This document shows, in pieces, positions 34,714 through 45,335 of a DNA stretch of 64,000 nt. Each line of letters begins with the position of its first letter. The stretch's first letter is position 1. The DNA is from Batillaria attramentaria (lineage: Eukaryota > Mollusca > Gastropoda > Batillariidae): contig JACVVK020000001.1 of assembly GCA_018292915.2 (NCBI GenBank), positions 1,180,001-1,244,000 on the forward strand, read 5' to 3'. The notes beneath the pieces were generated by a model. It did not search any database, was not told the DNA's origin, and was given only the letters and a program-made list of their open reading frames with translations. The position numbers were made by a program, and so were the translations under genes.

Positions 34714-34883
34714 ACCTGTATACATTTCTGTTCACGGAATTGTCCTTGGCATTACATGGACAACTCTCCTCCTTTTCTTGTGTTCTGTTCGTCTGTTCCT
34801 TTGTTTGTCCGGCAGTTTAGGGCAATTCAGATGTACATGTGTACACTTAGATTCACAGACATGTTAACATGTTAACATTATTT

Positions 34884-35057
34884 GGGGAGCCGGGGTGGTC
34901 GAATGGTAGAGCGTTGGACTTCTAATGCTCGGGTCGTGAGTTCGATCCCGGCTGGGGCCAAATTTGTGCTGGCTTTTTCATCTTTGCCCCGTCTTTGATA
35001 TCACCCTATGTGGTGGAAAAGGACGTTAAACCCCCAAACCCCCACCCCCACCCACCC
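34884..35057 (+). mobile_element. Family A SINE, 12-bp target-site duplication
   Basis: TTAACATTATTT at 34872-34883 and 35058-35069. Confidence 0.8.
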
Positions 35058-35155
35058 TTAACATTATTTTGACGTTTCCCTTTTGTGTCTTGCATTGTGT
35101 TCAGTTCGTCCGCTCCTGTGTTTGTTTGTCCGAGGTGTAGGGTCGACATGGCTCT

Positions 35156-35217
<62 letters not shown>

Positions 35218-35520
35218 AACGTCCATTGTCACATGAAATGTAGAAAGTAGCCATGACATCTTCGCTTACCTTGTCAAGAAAAGGCAAAGCGGTGTAAGCA
35301 ACGATGTCAACCATGTGTTTATTTCCCGGATGAAACTCCCGAAAAGACATTTATGGAAAAAAGAACAGAAAGATGCTGGTGCGGCGGCTATAAACGTCAC
35401 AGTTGTAACACCACCTTGAACACAACCTCACGAGGTGAGAAAGAAGCGAAAATATGTTACTACATGTCCGTTGCCACCTAGAAAAGGACCCACGCTACAT
35501 GGACTTGATGGATTCTCATA

Positions 35521-35698
35521 TAATAATTTGTATTGCCGCTTTACCCAATTTCTTGAATCGGCTCAAAGCGCCGTGAACTGAACCCAACACGCACGCTCAC
35601 GTGAATCACACACATTCTCTCACACACTGGACATGAACACATTTACAATCACGTGGTGCGAAGGGACAGCTAAACTATCTAAGTTTCGGAAGTTAGAG
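35521..35698 (-). mobile_element. Family B SINE, 3' half only
   Basis: Minus strand carries the distal body, the GGCTCAAAGCGCC stem region and the ATT end, without tRNA head. Confidence 0.65.
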
Positions 35699-36278
35699 CG
35701 GAAGGACAATTTTGGTCAAAATCACTTGATGTCATTTTTTAATCTTGTGTCTCGTTTTCAACATTCTGTCACTCGAACTACTTGATTTTCCGCAAGTTTG
35801 AACATAGGAGAGGGGGGCACTGCTGTTGATATTGCAAATAGATTGTCAGTGATAATGAGGTGAATGTCACAATTGTGCGACAATTACGTCACAATTGAAA
35901 TTCATATTTCCAGCATAGCACCACGTCCACCTATCGCACGAAATCATCCGTAGGAGAAGTGTTCACGTCAGCTCCGTTTCGTTTTGTGACATTTGTAACT
36001 TAAACCCTTCTCTCTTCTTTTCTTCATTTGTGACAGTTTAAATGGGGAAAATATAAAAGACCGTTTAAGACGAGGGGCTGAAAAACATATAGCTGTCTGC
36101 TGCGGGTTTTGGTCCAAATTATTTATGACCTTGTTTTAACTCGAAATTTATTTCGTTTCGAGACATTTAAAATGTGCATCGCTGACAATGAGTAGGGAGT
36201 AAAGGTGTGCTAAAATGTGTTGTTTCTGAACGAGTTCATTCTTGCGCGGCTTTCAGCACAGTTTGTAACGCGCACGAG

Positions 36279-36585
36279 TTTGTTGTTGTTGTTGTTTTGT
36301 CCCTTTCGGGAAATTCGGGCTGCTTCCCCCGGGGGAAGCGCGTCGCCGCAGTGCAGCGCCACCCAATACTTTTTTTTACGATTTTACTGGGGGAGGAAAG
36401 TCGGATAACCCGGAGAGAAATCCCCGATGAGCAGCCCGGCAGCCAGGAAAAACCGGTATCACATATTACAAGCTCGACCTGGGCTCGAACCCACGCTTCA
36501 TCGCCATGACATTGGTGACGGTCGTCCAGTAGCGCAGCGGCTAAATCCGACGCGCTACCTATTAGACCACCGCTCACCCCCCACG
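36279..36585 (-). mobile_element. tRNA-derived SINE (family C), copy 2, inside a TTAA element
   Basis: Same head, body and AATTCCCGAAAGGGACA end as the copy at 27401-27700, with a (CAA)n tail. It splits the family G element at 36252-36887 between GCGCACGAGT and ATCCCAC, which are contiguous in the other two G copies. Confidence 0.75.
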
Positions 36586-36763
36586 TATCCCACTTTTTTT
36601 TTCTTTTTTTTTAAACTCTTTTTCGGTTTTGGTCCTGTATGCAAAAATCAGGCAAGATTAGCGGTTCCTTGACGGCTGTCACTGCAGCAAACACGAGTAT
36701 AATCAAAGTGCAACACTCCCACTAAGCCAAATTTAAATCCATGCAGACATAAATTAATTATGA

Positions 36764-36766
<3 letters not shown>

Positions 36767-36840
<74 letters not shown>
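36767..36840. repeat. (GT)n inside family G copy 1
   Basis: 74 bp of GT between ATTATGATT and GGCCACTGG. Confidence 0.95.
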
Positions 36841-36842
<2 letters not shown>

Positions 36843-37292
36843 CCACTGGTGAACAACCCCAAACTTACTTGGTAGGAACTGAGTGAAGCCTTAAAAATAT
36901 TCATTCACTCGCCAAACGTCTTCACTTCATTTAACCCTTGAATTCACCCTCAGCTGTCTCTCCTGTCAAGTGCATTTCTCTCTGATACCTCAATGTCATT
37001 AATTGTCAGATAATGTTCTCTAAGGTGTGTGTTTCAAAGTGCAGTTTCTTCAAAGATGAAGGGTTTATATCTTAAAGATCTAGCAGGCACGTCGACATCT
37101 CCTGTGTTCTTTAAACTTTAAGGCTGTTTAATTTCGTGTGGTCAGCTTCACAATACGTCTCCGCGAACATTCACTGAATCGGATAGTACAAGAGAATATA
37201 AATTATCACGTTGTTCAAGTCAGAACTCAGCCCGAGTAATTCAACATAAAATTGAGGTGCAGTGTGTGCTGCAAAAACGGAGAGCTGAACTG

Positions 37293-37295
37293 TCG

Positions 37296-37360
<65 letters not shown>

Positions 37361-37361
37361 C
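37293..37361. repeat. (GTT)n, about 23 copies
   Basis: Uninterrupted trinucleotide run. Shorter GTT runs lie at 20129-20162 and 27328-27347. Confidence 0.95.
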
Positions 37362-38074
37362 ACATTCCTGCGTATGAAACTCAAATGAAAATATGAGATT
37401 GCAAACACATAGTTGATTCTGGTTTGCACTGCATGTCCATCGGGCTTGATCATTGGAAAATGTCCAAAAGTGGAGTCTTCATTTCCAGTATGGTAATATT
37501 TTGTGAAATCTTTGGCATAGCTGATGGGCCCCCATGACTTTCCATATATAGCGTATAAAACATTGCCGTATTTGGTCAAAGATGGGACTCCAAGCAAAGG
37601 TCAGAAAGGACTGACGGAGTCGCCTCCGTACTGGCCATTTTTCATGGAGGTGTTAAAGTCATTGAATTACCTCAATTCAGAAGCATGTGAGTGAGGCCAG
37701 GTTTACAGTCGTCACAAAACAAGGTCGCGGTCTTGTGCTAAAAGCGTCTGGTGGTGAATTATTACGCGAGTTTTTAAGTGCTCCACACTTATCCTCCCCT
37801 CGAGCTCCTCTTTACAGGCGTATGCAAATATGAATAAAATATGTTTCAAAGGAAGGTATCCGTATAAACTGTTGAATTCAACTAGGTTCAGTATATATCT
37901 TGATTTGCCCCTTGTGGGAAATTAAAAGGTAAGGTATAAAATCCTTACATCTTGTTTCACCACCAGCGTCATCATTGTCAGCATTATTACAATCAAAAGC
38001 CTCGTAACATTGCCATTGTTTCAGTGTCTTTGACCGCAATTGTTCATCTGCATCAGGCCGGGTAGTGTATGTCA

Positions 38075-38077
<3 letters not shown>

Positions 38078-38143
<66 letters not shown>
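38078..38143. repeat. (GT)n tract
   Basis: 66 bp of GT ending at a SINE-like 3' stem-loop. Confidence 0.95.
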
Positions 38144-38146
<3 letters not shown>

Positions 38147-38215
38147 CGCTATGAGTTGTTTTCCTGCGAGATTAAGCGCTAAACAAGTACTATTCATTAT
38201 TATTATTAACAAGTT
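38144..38215 (+). mobile_element. SINE-like 3' end: stem-loop plus ATT tail
   Basis: TAGCGCT (38144-38150) pairs with AGCGCTA (38175-38181), followed by AACAAGTACTATTCATT and ATT repeats. A (GT)n tract replaces anything upstream. Confidence 0.45.
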
Positions 38216-38316
38216 TCCAATACACGGGCACTGACTGTAAAAGTGTTGGCAGGTACATTTGCAACTTCATTCTGGACCAAAAAGATCCAGTATCGTATTC
38301 TGCCGAAAGACTTCCC

Positions 38317-38488
38317 ATAGCCGGGGTGGCCGAATGGTAGAGCGTTGGACTTCCAATGCTCGGGTCGTGAGTTCGTATTCCGGCTGGGGCCAAATATTTG
38401 TGCTGGCTTTTTCATCGTTGCCTCGTCTTTGATATCACCCGCTTATGGTGGAAAAGGACGTTAAACCCCCAAACACCCACCCACCCAA
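38317..38488 (+). mobile_element. Family A SINE
   Basis: Complete copy from GCCGGGGTGGCC to the CCCA tail; first bases of the head missing. Confidence 0.75.
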
Positions 38489-38489
38489 C

Positions 38490-39366
38490 TTCATGAATGA
38501 CTGGATGCTGATCTTCATGTGGCTGGCGGTTCACACAAGGGGGATGGAGCATACCGGAAAAAAAAAGGTCACATTCTTTCGCACTTTTAGACCCCGTGAC
38601 AGCGGATTAAGTTGTCTTTTACGCGTACGTCTCAATCACATCGCTGCCTGTCAAAGAGGAATTTTACCGAGCTAGGAAAAGAACGAAGGCACGCTCTCCC
38701 ACGTGTCGAGGGAAAAATCAGGTCAAAAACGTATTCATCCTGCAAAAGATGGATGCTTATCAAATGACTCACCCATAAATAAAGGAGCCGCATGCAAATC
38801 GCTAGTCCTCGGCGTGCCGAAACTTGAGTGACGTAACATCTGTTCCACTGCCCTTGTATTAATCTCGACTTCCGCGTACGAGAGCCTGCAGTTGGGGGTC
38901 TGACATTTAGTGCATGTAATGAGGATGCCACGGCGCTGTCGTCACCCCTAAAATGTCGCCATCAGCACGTAATACGTCATAGATGCAAGTTCGTCATGAC
39001 TCGCGTGTGCTTGTTTTCTGGTGACAGCTTCTTGTCTGTTGCTTGTTCCTCCATTAAAAAAAAGAAAAATAGCATGCAGCCGGTTTCACTCCAGCCATGT
39101 GAGAATGTCACGTGCGTTTCAAGCCATTCACCAATGAGGCGGTGTGGAAAGTTTTGCAGAATAAAGGCACGGCTGTCTTGACGTAATCTTCAGTGAACCT
39201 GTTCGCTCTATGGCTTTCCATATATAGCCATGGTTGATTACCTTTCGTGCTAGATACTTGACGAGCAAGTATTCGAAGGGTTAAACCTTTCGTCTCTTAA
39301 TTCCTCTGTTTGCAGAACCGCTGGAGCAGGGAGTCCTTCGGCAAAGGCCTCGAAGGCAGTACAGAA
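38490..39366. other. No gene seen
   Basis: Unique-looking DNA with chance frames. 39812-40600 is the same, with frames on both strands and no domain. Confidence 0.35.
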
Positions 39367-39367
39367 C

Positions 39368-39811
<444 letters not shown>

Positions 39812-40599
39812 TCAAGACAAATCCCACTCTAAATACTGCCAGTTCCGACCATACCGACAGTCCAATCATTTATAATCTGCGGTTAACTCTCCGCTTAACA
39901 CTTTCCGACTGATAGCACCTGCCAATACTCGATAATCCCCACAAAACGTGCTCAATTTATTTTTCGTCCGTCCTCATAGACAGACGATCGGGCCGACACC
40001 GCATTTAGCAATCTGCACACTCAGTTTACCTGCAGCTGGATAATTCCGCTACCAACGAGCACAGCCTCTGGGAACAATGAACCGCCCGAAGACCAATTTG
40101 TCACTCTGTCTTCCAAGTCGCCAGGTCTCGCAAACGAAACCCTGGACAAACAGAAATGACGCAAAAAAAAAAGAAAGATAAGTACATGGCTCATGCTTGA
40201 AGACAGTGTATAGAGAGGGGCTGTAAATGTGAAATTAACGACGGAGCGTATGCAAAGGTTAGCGGAGAGGTTGTTATGTGACACGGCAGGTAGACGCTAT
40301 CGCTGGCGGCCGGTTGGAAACATATTAATTGTGAGGATAAAGATTCATTTAAAAAGAGCATTATAAATGACCTTTTGTGACTTCATCCGCAAAAAAAAAG
40401 GCACAGATAGGGTCATGCGGATTCGACGATTTTGTAACGGTGCGTGTGGATAGGAAAGCGTTGCTTTGGTAAAAAGACAGGCAGAGAAAGAGTGAGAGAG
40501 ACACAGACGTATGTAAGTTTGTTTGCCTTCGGTTGCTGTTATTTGGGAGTGTAGTGGTAATCACTAACTTTATGTAATTTCTACTTTTAACCACCAGTA

Positions 40600-40820
40600 T
40601 TATAAGCTCAGTTTAGTTAGTTGGTAATTAGTGGTGAATCACTTTTATGCATTGTGCCCTTTCTTATCACTTTAGTTTGCTCGTCTTATATTAGTTATAC
40701 ATCGTGAAGCTGCCTTTAAATATTAACCCTTTATTTTATTAAATTTTACATGCCCCTGAAAAAAAAACAAATTTGTTCTTAATGGACACAATAAAGTCGT
40801 TTGAATTTGAATTTGAATGT
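40600..40820 (+). mobile_element. Probable LINE 3' end with TTGAATT tail
   Basis: The stretch ends ACAATAAAGTCGTTTGAATT followed by repeats of TTGAATT, the form of many CR1/L2-type 3' ends. No coding sequence is visible upstream. The 5' border is arbitrary. Confidence 0.4.
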
Positions 40821-40876
40821 GATAAGGTGGTATGAAAAAAAAAGATGAAAAAACAATCAGGTTGTAAATCCAGTCG

Positions 40877-41043
40877 GGGAGCTGGGGTGGCCGACTGGTA
40901 GAGAGTTGGACTTCTAATGCTCGGGTTGTGAGTTCGTATCCCGGCTGGGGCCAAATATGTTTGCTGTTTCCCCCGTCTTTGATATCACCCGTGTGTGGTG
41001 GAAAAGGACGTTAAACCCCGCAAACCCCATCCCACCCACCCCT
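40877..41043 (+). mobile_element. Family A SINE, 12-bp target-site duplication
   Basis: TAAATCCAGTCG at 40865-40876 and 41044-41055; mid part shortened. Confidence 0.8.
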
Positions 41044-41120
41044 TAAATCCAGTCGAAAGTGCCGTTGCCACAAGCGTAAGGCAGCTGGACTTAGCCAGCT
41101 TAAAATGGATAATAGGAAGT

Positions 41121-41332
41121 GCATTAATGTAGGCGCTCTGTCTCAGTTACCTGGCTCACCGCTCCGCATACTGAACCCGACAGGCAAGCTCACGTGAATC
41201 ACACGCATTCTCTCACACATCGGACATCAACACATTTCAATCACGGGATGCGAAGGGTCTGCTCAGCTATTTAAGTTTCTGCATTTAGCACTGCATAATT
41301 ATGTTTTGAAATTTATCTGGACTGAACGTTTC
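41121..41332 (-). mobile_element. Family B SINE, headless and diverged
   Basis: Distal body and 3' end in minus orientation. It abuts the full plus-strand copy that begins at 41334, making a head-to-head pair. Confidence 0.6.
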
Positions 41333-41333
41333 G

Positions 41334-41730
41334 TGGCGGTCGGTGGTCTAGTGGTTAAGAGACTTGTCACCAATGCGAGAGGTCAGGGGTTCGAGTACCA
41401 CTCGGGGCAAAGATTTTTTCCTACTCGTATGTGGCACCGTTCATTCGGGCCGATCGTCGGGGGTTCTCTCCGGGTACTCCGGCTTCCTACCCCTCTGCTT
41501 TGAAAATGTTCAGCCCACCAAATTTGAAAACTAAATGCAATTCTAAATGCCGAAATTTAATTAGCTGAGCTGACCCTTCGCACCACGTGATTGTGTGGTG
41601 TTTATGTCCAGTGTGTGAGAGAATGCGTGTGGTTCACGTGAGCGTGCGTGTTGGGTTCAGTTCTCGGTGCTTTGAGCCGATTCATGAAATTGGGTAAAGC
41701 GCCTATACAGTTATTATTATCATTATTATT
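41334..41730 (+). mobile_element. Family B SINE, full length
   Basis: Starts GGCGGTCGGTGGTCTAGTGG and ends in AAAGCGCCTATACAG plus ATT repeats. The tail runs straight into the 116-bp tandem repeat at 41728. Confidence 0.8.
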
Positions 41731-42068
41731 TCTGCGTCACACAGTGGACAACATTAGGACGAATGTCCCATACTTTTAGCCCTGCACCACCACTGTCTCC
41801 TGCGTATACTTAGCACTCCGCACAAAACCACACATGTCCTATCATTTCTGCGTCACACAGTGGACAACATTAGGACGAATGTCCCATACTTTTAGCCCTG
41901 CACCAGCACTGCCCCCTGTGTATACTTAGCACTCCGCACAAAACCACACATGTCCTATCATTTCTGCGTCACACAGTGGACAACATTAGGACGAATGTCC
42001 CATACTTTTTAGCCCTGCACCACCACTGTCTCCTGCGTATACTAAGCTCTCCGTACAAAACCACACGG
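41728..42068. repeat. 116-bp tandem repeat, about 2.9 copies
   Basis: TCTGCGTCACACAGTGGAC recurs at 41731, 41847 and 41963. The unit carries TTAGGACGAATGTCCCATAC. The copies are almost identical, so the amplification is recent. It starts at the tail of a family B SINE. Confidence 0.9.
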
Positions 42069-42069
42069 G

Positions 42070-42640
42070 TTTAATGACAGCACCCTGTAGACATGATAGG
42101 AGATATATCTTCCCAGATAGATGATGAAAGGCACGAGGCGAGACTTCTGGCCCACTAGATGGCGCCGTAGTCCCACGGCCGGAGACAGGCGACCGCATAT
42201 CTCCGCCCCAGTGAAGTTTTTCGTCAAAAGCTAAGTCTGAAGAGCACTTCACCGTACTATAGTTACTGTCTAAGCCCCGGGTCTGCAATCTGATTTGGCT
42301 GTAGAGTATGGAAGTATTAAAATCGGCGGATGACAGGTGCGTGTGCGCGTGTGTAGTGGTTTTTATGCCTTGGGTTTTATTAACGTTGTCCATTTTAGTG
42401 CGTGTGGGGAAAATGGTGTCAGCATTGTGGAGGAGTTGATATCAGTTGATATCAGTCGGCGGTGTGGCTCAGTCGATGCCATTTGACGTCGTTGTGGATC
42501 AGTTCTTTTGTGTCAGTTGTCCCCGGAATTGTCTGCTATGCTGTTTTGGCGGGCTTTGATGTTCAGAACACTGACGTCACCATACCTAGCACCCGATACC
42601 AACACCAACACCGAAAAGTACCAACTTTTAAAAGTCATTG
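42070..42640. other. No gene seen
   Basis: The minus frame 41986-42393 runs through part of the 116-bp tandem repeat and is not supported as coding. Confidence 0.35.
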
Positions 42641-42641
42641 T

Positions 42642-43303
42642 TGTTGTTGTTGGGTTTTGTTGTTGTTGTTGTTGGTGGTGTTGTATTGTTTTGGGGGTAG
42701 GTTTGGGTTTTTTTGTTTGTTTGTTTGTTGTTTTTTTTTTGGGGGGGGGGGTGTTTAGTTTAGTTTTGTTTGTTTGTTTGTTTGTTTGTTTGTTTGTTTG
42801 TTTGTTTGGGGGTTGTTTTCTTTTGGTTTGGTTTGGTGTTTTTGTTTTTGTTTTTTGTCTGTTTGTTTTTGTTTTTGTTGTTGTTGTTCTTGTTTTTTTT
42901 TTTTTTTTTTTTTTTGGGGGGGGGGGGGGGTAGTTGTTTTTTCTTGTCGTTTTTGTTCAAATCAGTATTTACCAGGAACGCCATCTTTCAGTTGAAGAAA
43001 ATAGGCTGATAAAAGGGAAAATGGAAAAATAAAAGCTGTCAAAAATGATCCATAACAGCTATGAAGGACAATGAAAAGCCAGTATCATCATGACGCAGCA
43101 ATATGGAAAAAAAATTCAGCCAGAAGTCAATTTTCAAAAGAAAACTCTAACAAAAGTGTGGAAAAAGTAGAAGCAACCAGTCAAGCGTTCACATTTTTTT
43201 TTTTTTTTTGACTTGCTAGTAAAACCAGTGTAATCTGCATGCCATCATTGTTTGTTTGTTTGTTTGTTTGTTTGTTTGTTTGTTTGTTTGTTTGTTTGTT
43301 TGT
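42642..43303. repeat. T/G-rich low-complexity DNA with (GTTT)n runs
   Basis: GTT, GTTT and poly-T/poly-G to 42932; a second pure (GTTT)n at 43249-43303. The 42940-43190 stretch between is AT-rich with no gene seen. Confidence 0.85.
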
Positions 43304-43900
43304 GATGTTCCCATGAAAGCAAGAACGACAATGACGGCAAACACTACAACTGCAGAAGGGGAAGACGCTGTCTAGATGAAAACAACAACGGACAACAACA
43401 AAATGATTTCTGAAAATGCTTCTTTTTTTAGTGTAGATTTCGACTACTCTAAAGGGTAATACTACCATTTTTAACGCTCACAGATCGTTCTGAGCCTTTT
43501 TTTTTTTTTTTGTATCTATCATCACATTTCTTAGACACGTGGACAATGACAGCACTAAGCCAACAGAAGCGTTCTCGATGACGCGGCGGCCAGTAGGTTA
43601 ACAATTGTACAATTTGAATGTTTGGCCGCTCTCGTAATGTGTACACAACATCGTATCGCATTAAGAGCTGTACTAATCACCAAGATAGAGTATTTCCAGC
43701 GTACAGGCGCACTCACCAGCGAAACTGTTCTAAAACATTAGCTGGCTTAGAAAAGATGGAATTTGTCCGTTTAAGGACCAGGAACAGAGGACGCGCCTTG
43801 GAATACCTCCTAAGCAAGAACAGCTTCTGTTCCGATGCTGCGACGCAACAGTTGTGTCTGCCTTCTTCTCCTTCCTCTACGCCAGACGACTTTCTGACTA
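43304..43900. other. No gene recognised
   Basis: A 103-codon plus frame (43618-43929) runs into an ATT tail and shows no known domain. 44546-45178 likewise holds only a 62-codon plus frame at 44884. Confidence 0.35.
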
Positions 43901-43904
43901 CTAA

Positions 43905-43970
43905 TAATAATATTAATAATAATAAATAGTATTTGTAGAGCGCAGACTCTCAAGACAGGACTAATTGCGC

Positions 43971-43972
<2 letters not shown>
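43905..43972 (-). mobile_element. SINE-like 3' end: stem-loop plus ATT tail
   Basis: On the minus strand AGCGCA and TGCGCT (43939-43944, 43966-43971) frame a loop, then TATTTATTATTATT follows. Confidence 0.4.

Positions 43973-43973
<1 letters not shown>

Positions 43974-44030
<57 letters not shown>
43974..44030. repeat. (CA)n tract
   Basis: 57 bp of CA following a SINE-like 3' end. Confidence 0.95.
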
Positions 44031-44034
<4 letters not shown>

Positions 44035-44159
44035 CTCACACATTTCACACAACCTCTCACTAATACAAACACAATGTAAAACTGATGGGCTAGACGCCAA
44101 AGGCCTGACGGAAAAGATGAGCCGTTTCAGAGACTGTTGGGTTCCTTGACTGTCCGTTT

Positions 44160-44545
44160 GAATTTTTTAAAGTCTACCTAAGCCTAAACGGGTTGTTTTG
44201 GAAAGAACTTAGGACCTTTTACGGTGGAAGTACAGTTGAACCTGCCAAGGCGGTCACCTGTATAAGCTATGCCACTGTCTAACCTGGTCACCCCACAGGA
44301 TCCCCTGACATGCTAGCTGTTGACATGCCACCCTGGATAACCCGGTCACCTGTCTAAGGTGGTCAGTTTGGCCCCGTCCCTTGGGTGACCGCCTTACACA
44401 GGTTTGACTGTATTGTGGACTATCCTAGAAAATTGTCTCTTTGAAATTTTGAAGTCAACCGTCATTCGATAAGAAGGCCTGAACGCGTTGGCTTTGAAAA
44501 GAATTTAGGACCTTTTACGGTAGTAGTTTTGTGGACGATCTAAAA
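44160..44545. repeat. Diverged tandem duplication, first copy carrying a MITE
   Basis: 44150-44232 plus 44411-44435 aligns with 44435-44545; both hold TTAGGACCTTTTACGGT and TTGTGGAC. The second copy shows the empty site of the MITE at 44233-44410. Confidence 0.65.
44233..44410. mobile_element. 178-bp MITE with CAGT ends and TA duplication, Tc1/mariner or pogo-like
   Basis: The left end CAGTTGAACCTG and the right end read inwards CAGTCAAACCTG form about 30-bp imperfect inverted repeats that share AAGGCGGTCACC. TA is duplicated at 44231-44232 and 44411-44412. The flanks match a tandem copy at 44450-44545 that lacks the insertion. Confidence 0.75.
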
Positions 44546-45178
44546 AAAAAAAACGTGGAAAAAAAACACAAAAAAACGAAACAAAAAAACCCTCCAACAT
44601 ACAAGACAAATAGCTGAGAGTAACAAAGGGATCTCTTTAAGCAAGTAGGCCTGCGAATGGGTCCTTGTCATAGGCACATAATTCACGTATGCATACCTGA
44701 AACTGCATAAAATCTACATTCCTTCGGCGCAGGGCAGCAGGCTATACGTGTATGCAAATGAGGTGTGGAGATATGCAGCAATAATAACATCAGGCAAAGA
44801 CGCGCCATCTGACAGTTTATTTGCTGTAAGTGCGTTAAATAACAACGTTTGAAGTACGAACTTCTCTGGCACTCGAGCTAGGTTTGAATCAACATTTTAA
44901 GACCGTTAGTCTGCCCATCAACCCGCAAATATTTCATGACGGCACATTGTGGAGTGCTAGCTATCAGGGTGTAGTCTATTCAGATGGCCGCGGGCAAGAG
45001 AGTCTACCTGTACCGTTTGACAGTTATTTAGTTGCAGTTAACGTGCTCACCAGCGAGACTGATGTATAAAATCATGCAGACCTATTCGTGTCTTAGATCG
45101 TGGAAGTAAGAGGCCAATAACGTGGTCACCTATTCAGACCACCTGAACACTATCCGTTTTCGGGAGTCTCCTATGGTA

Positions 45179-45335
45179 CGGGGGTTGGTTGGTTGTTTGG
45201 TCGGTTGGATGGATGTCATGTAGGAGCGATGTCAATGACGGGGCAATGAAAACTAAGCCAGCACAATCATTGTTAGCACACGGTCCAAGTACTGACAGCC
45301 AAACGCTCTACCAGCTCTGCTATTCCGATTGGCCC
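45179..45335 (-). mobile_element. Degenerate family A SINE
   Basis: AATGACGGGGCAATGAAAAC, CCAGCACAATCATTG and CCAAACGCTCTACC survive; box B is lost. Confidence 0.5.

Larger units (their letters stand above)
36252..36887 (+). mobile_element. TTAA-flanked MITE (family G), copy 1, split by a SINE and a (GT)n expansion
   Basis: Homologous to 60835-61072 and 62367-62630. The 5' end reads TTCAGCACAGTTTGTAACGC where the others read TTAACACATTTCGTACCGC. The right-hand TTAA is mutated to TGAA (36884-36887). A (GT)n run at 36767-36840 lies where copy 3 has only TTTAGTGTGGCCACTGG. Confidence 0.65.
35700..38075. other. No confirmed gene; one natural-looking minus frame at 37369-37597
   Basis: Outside the family G and C elements this is AT-rich DNA. 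The minus frame 37597 to 37369 reads LGVPSLTKYGNVLYAIYG, then WGPISYAKDF, TKYYHTGNED, FGHFPMIKPDGHAVQ and INYVFAISYFHL, with no simple-sequence bias before it enters the (GTT)n tract. It has no ATG start and no family is recognised. It could be a decayed exon or transposon piece. Confidence 0.3.
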
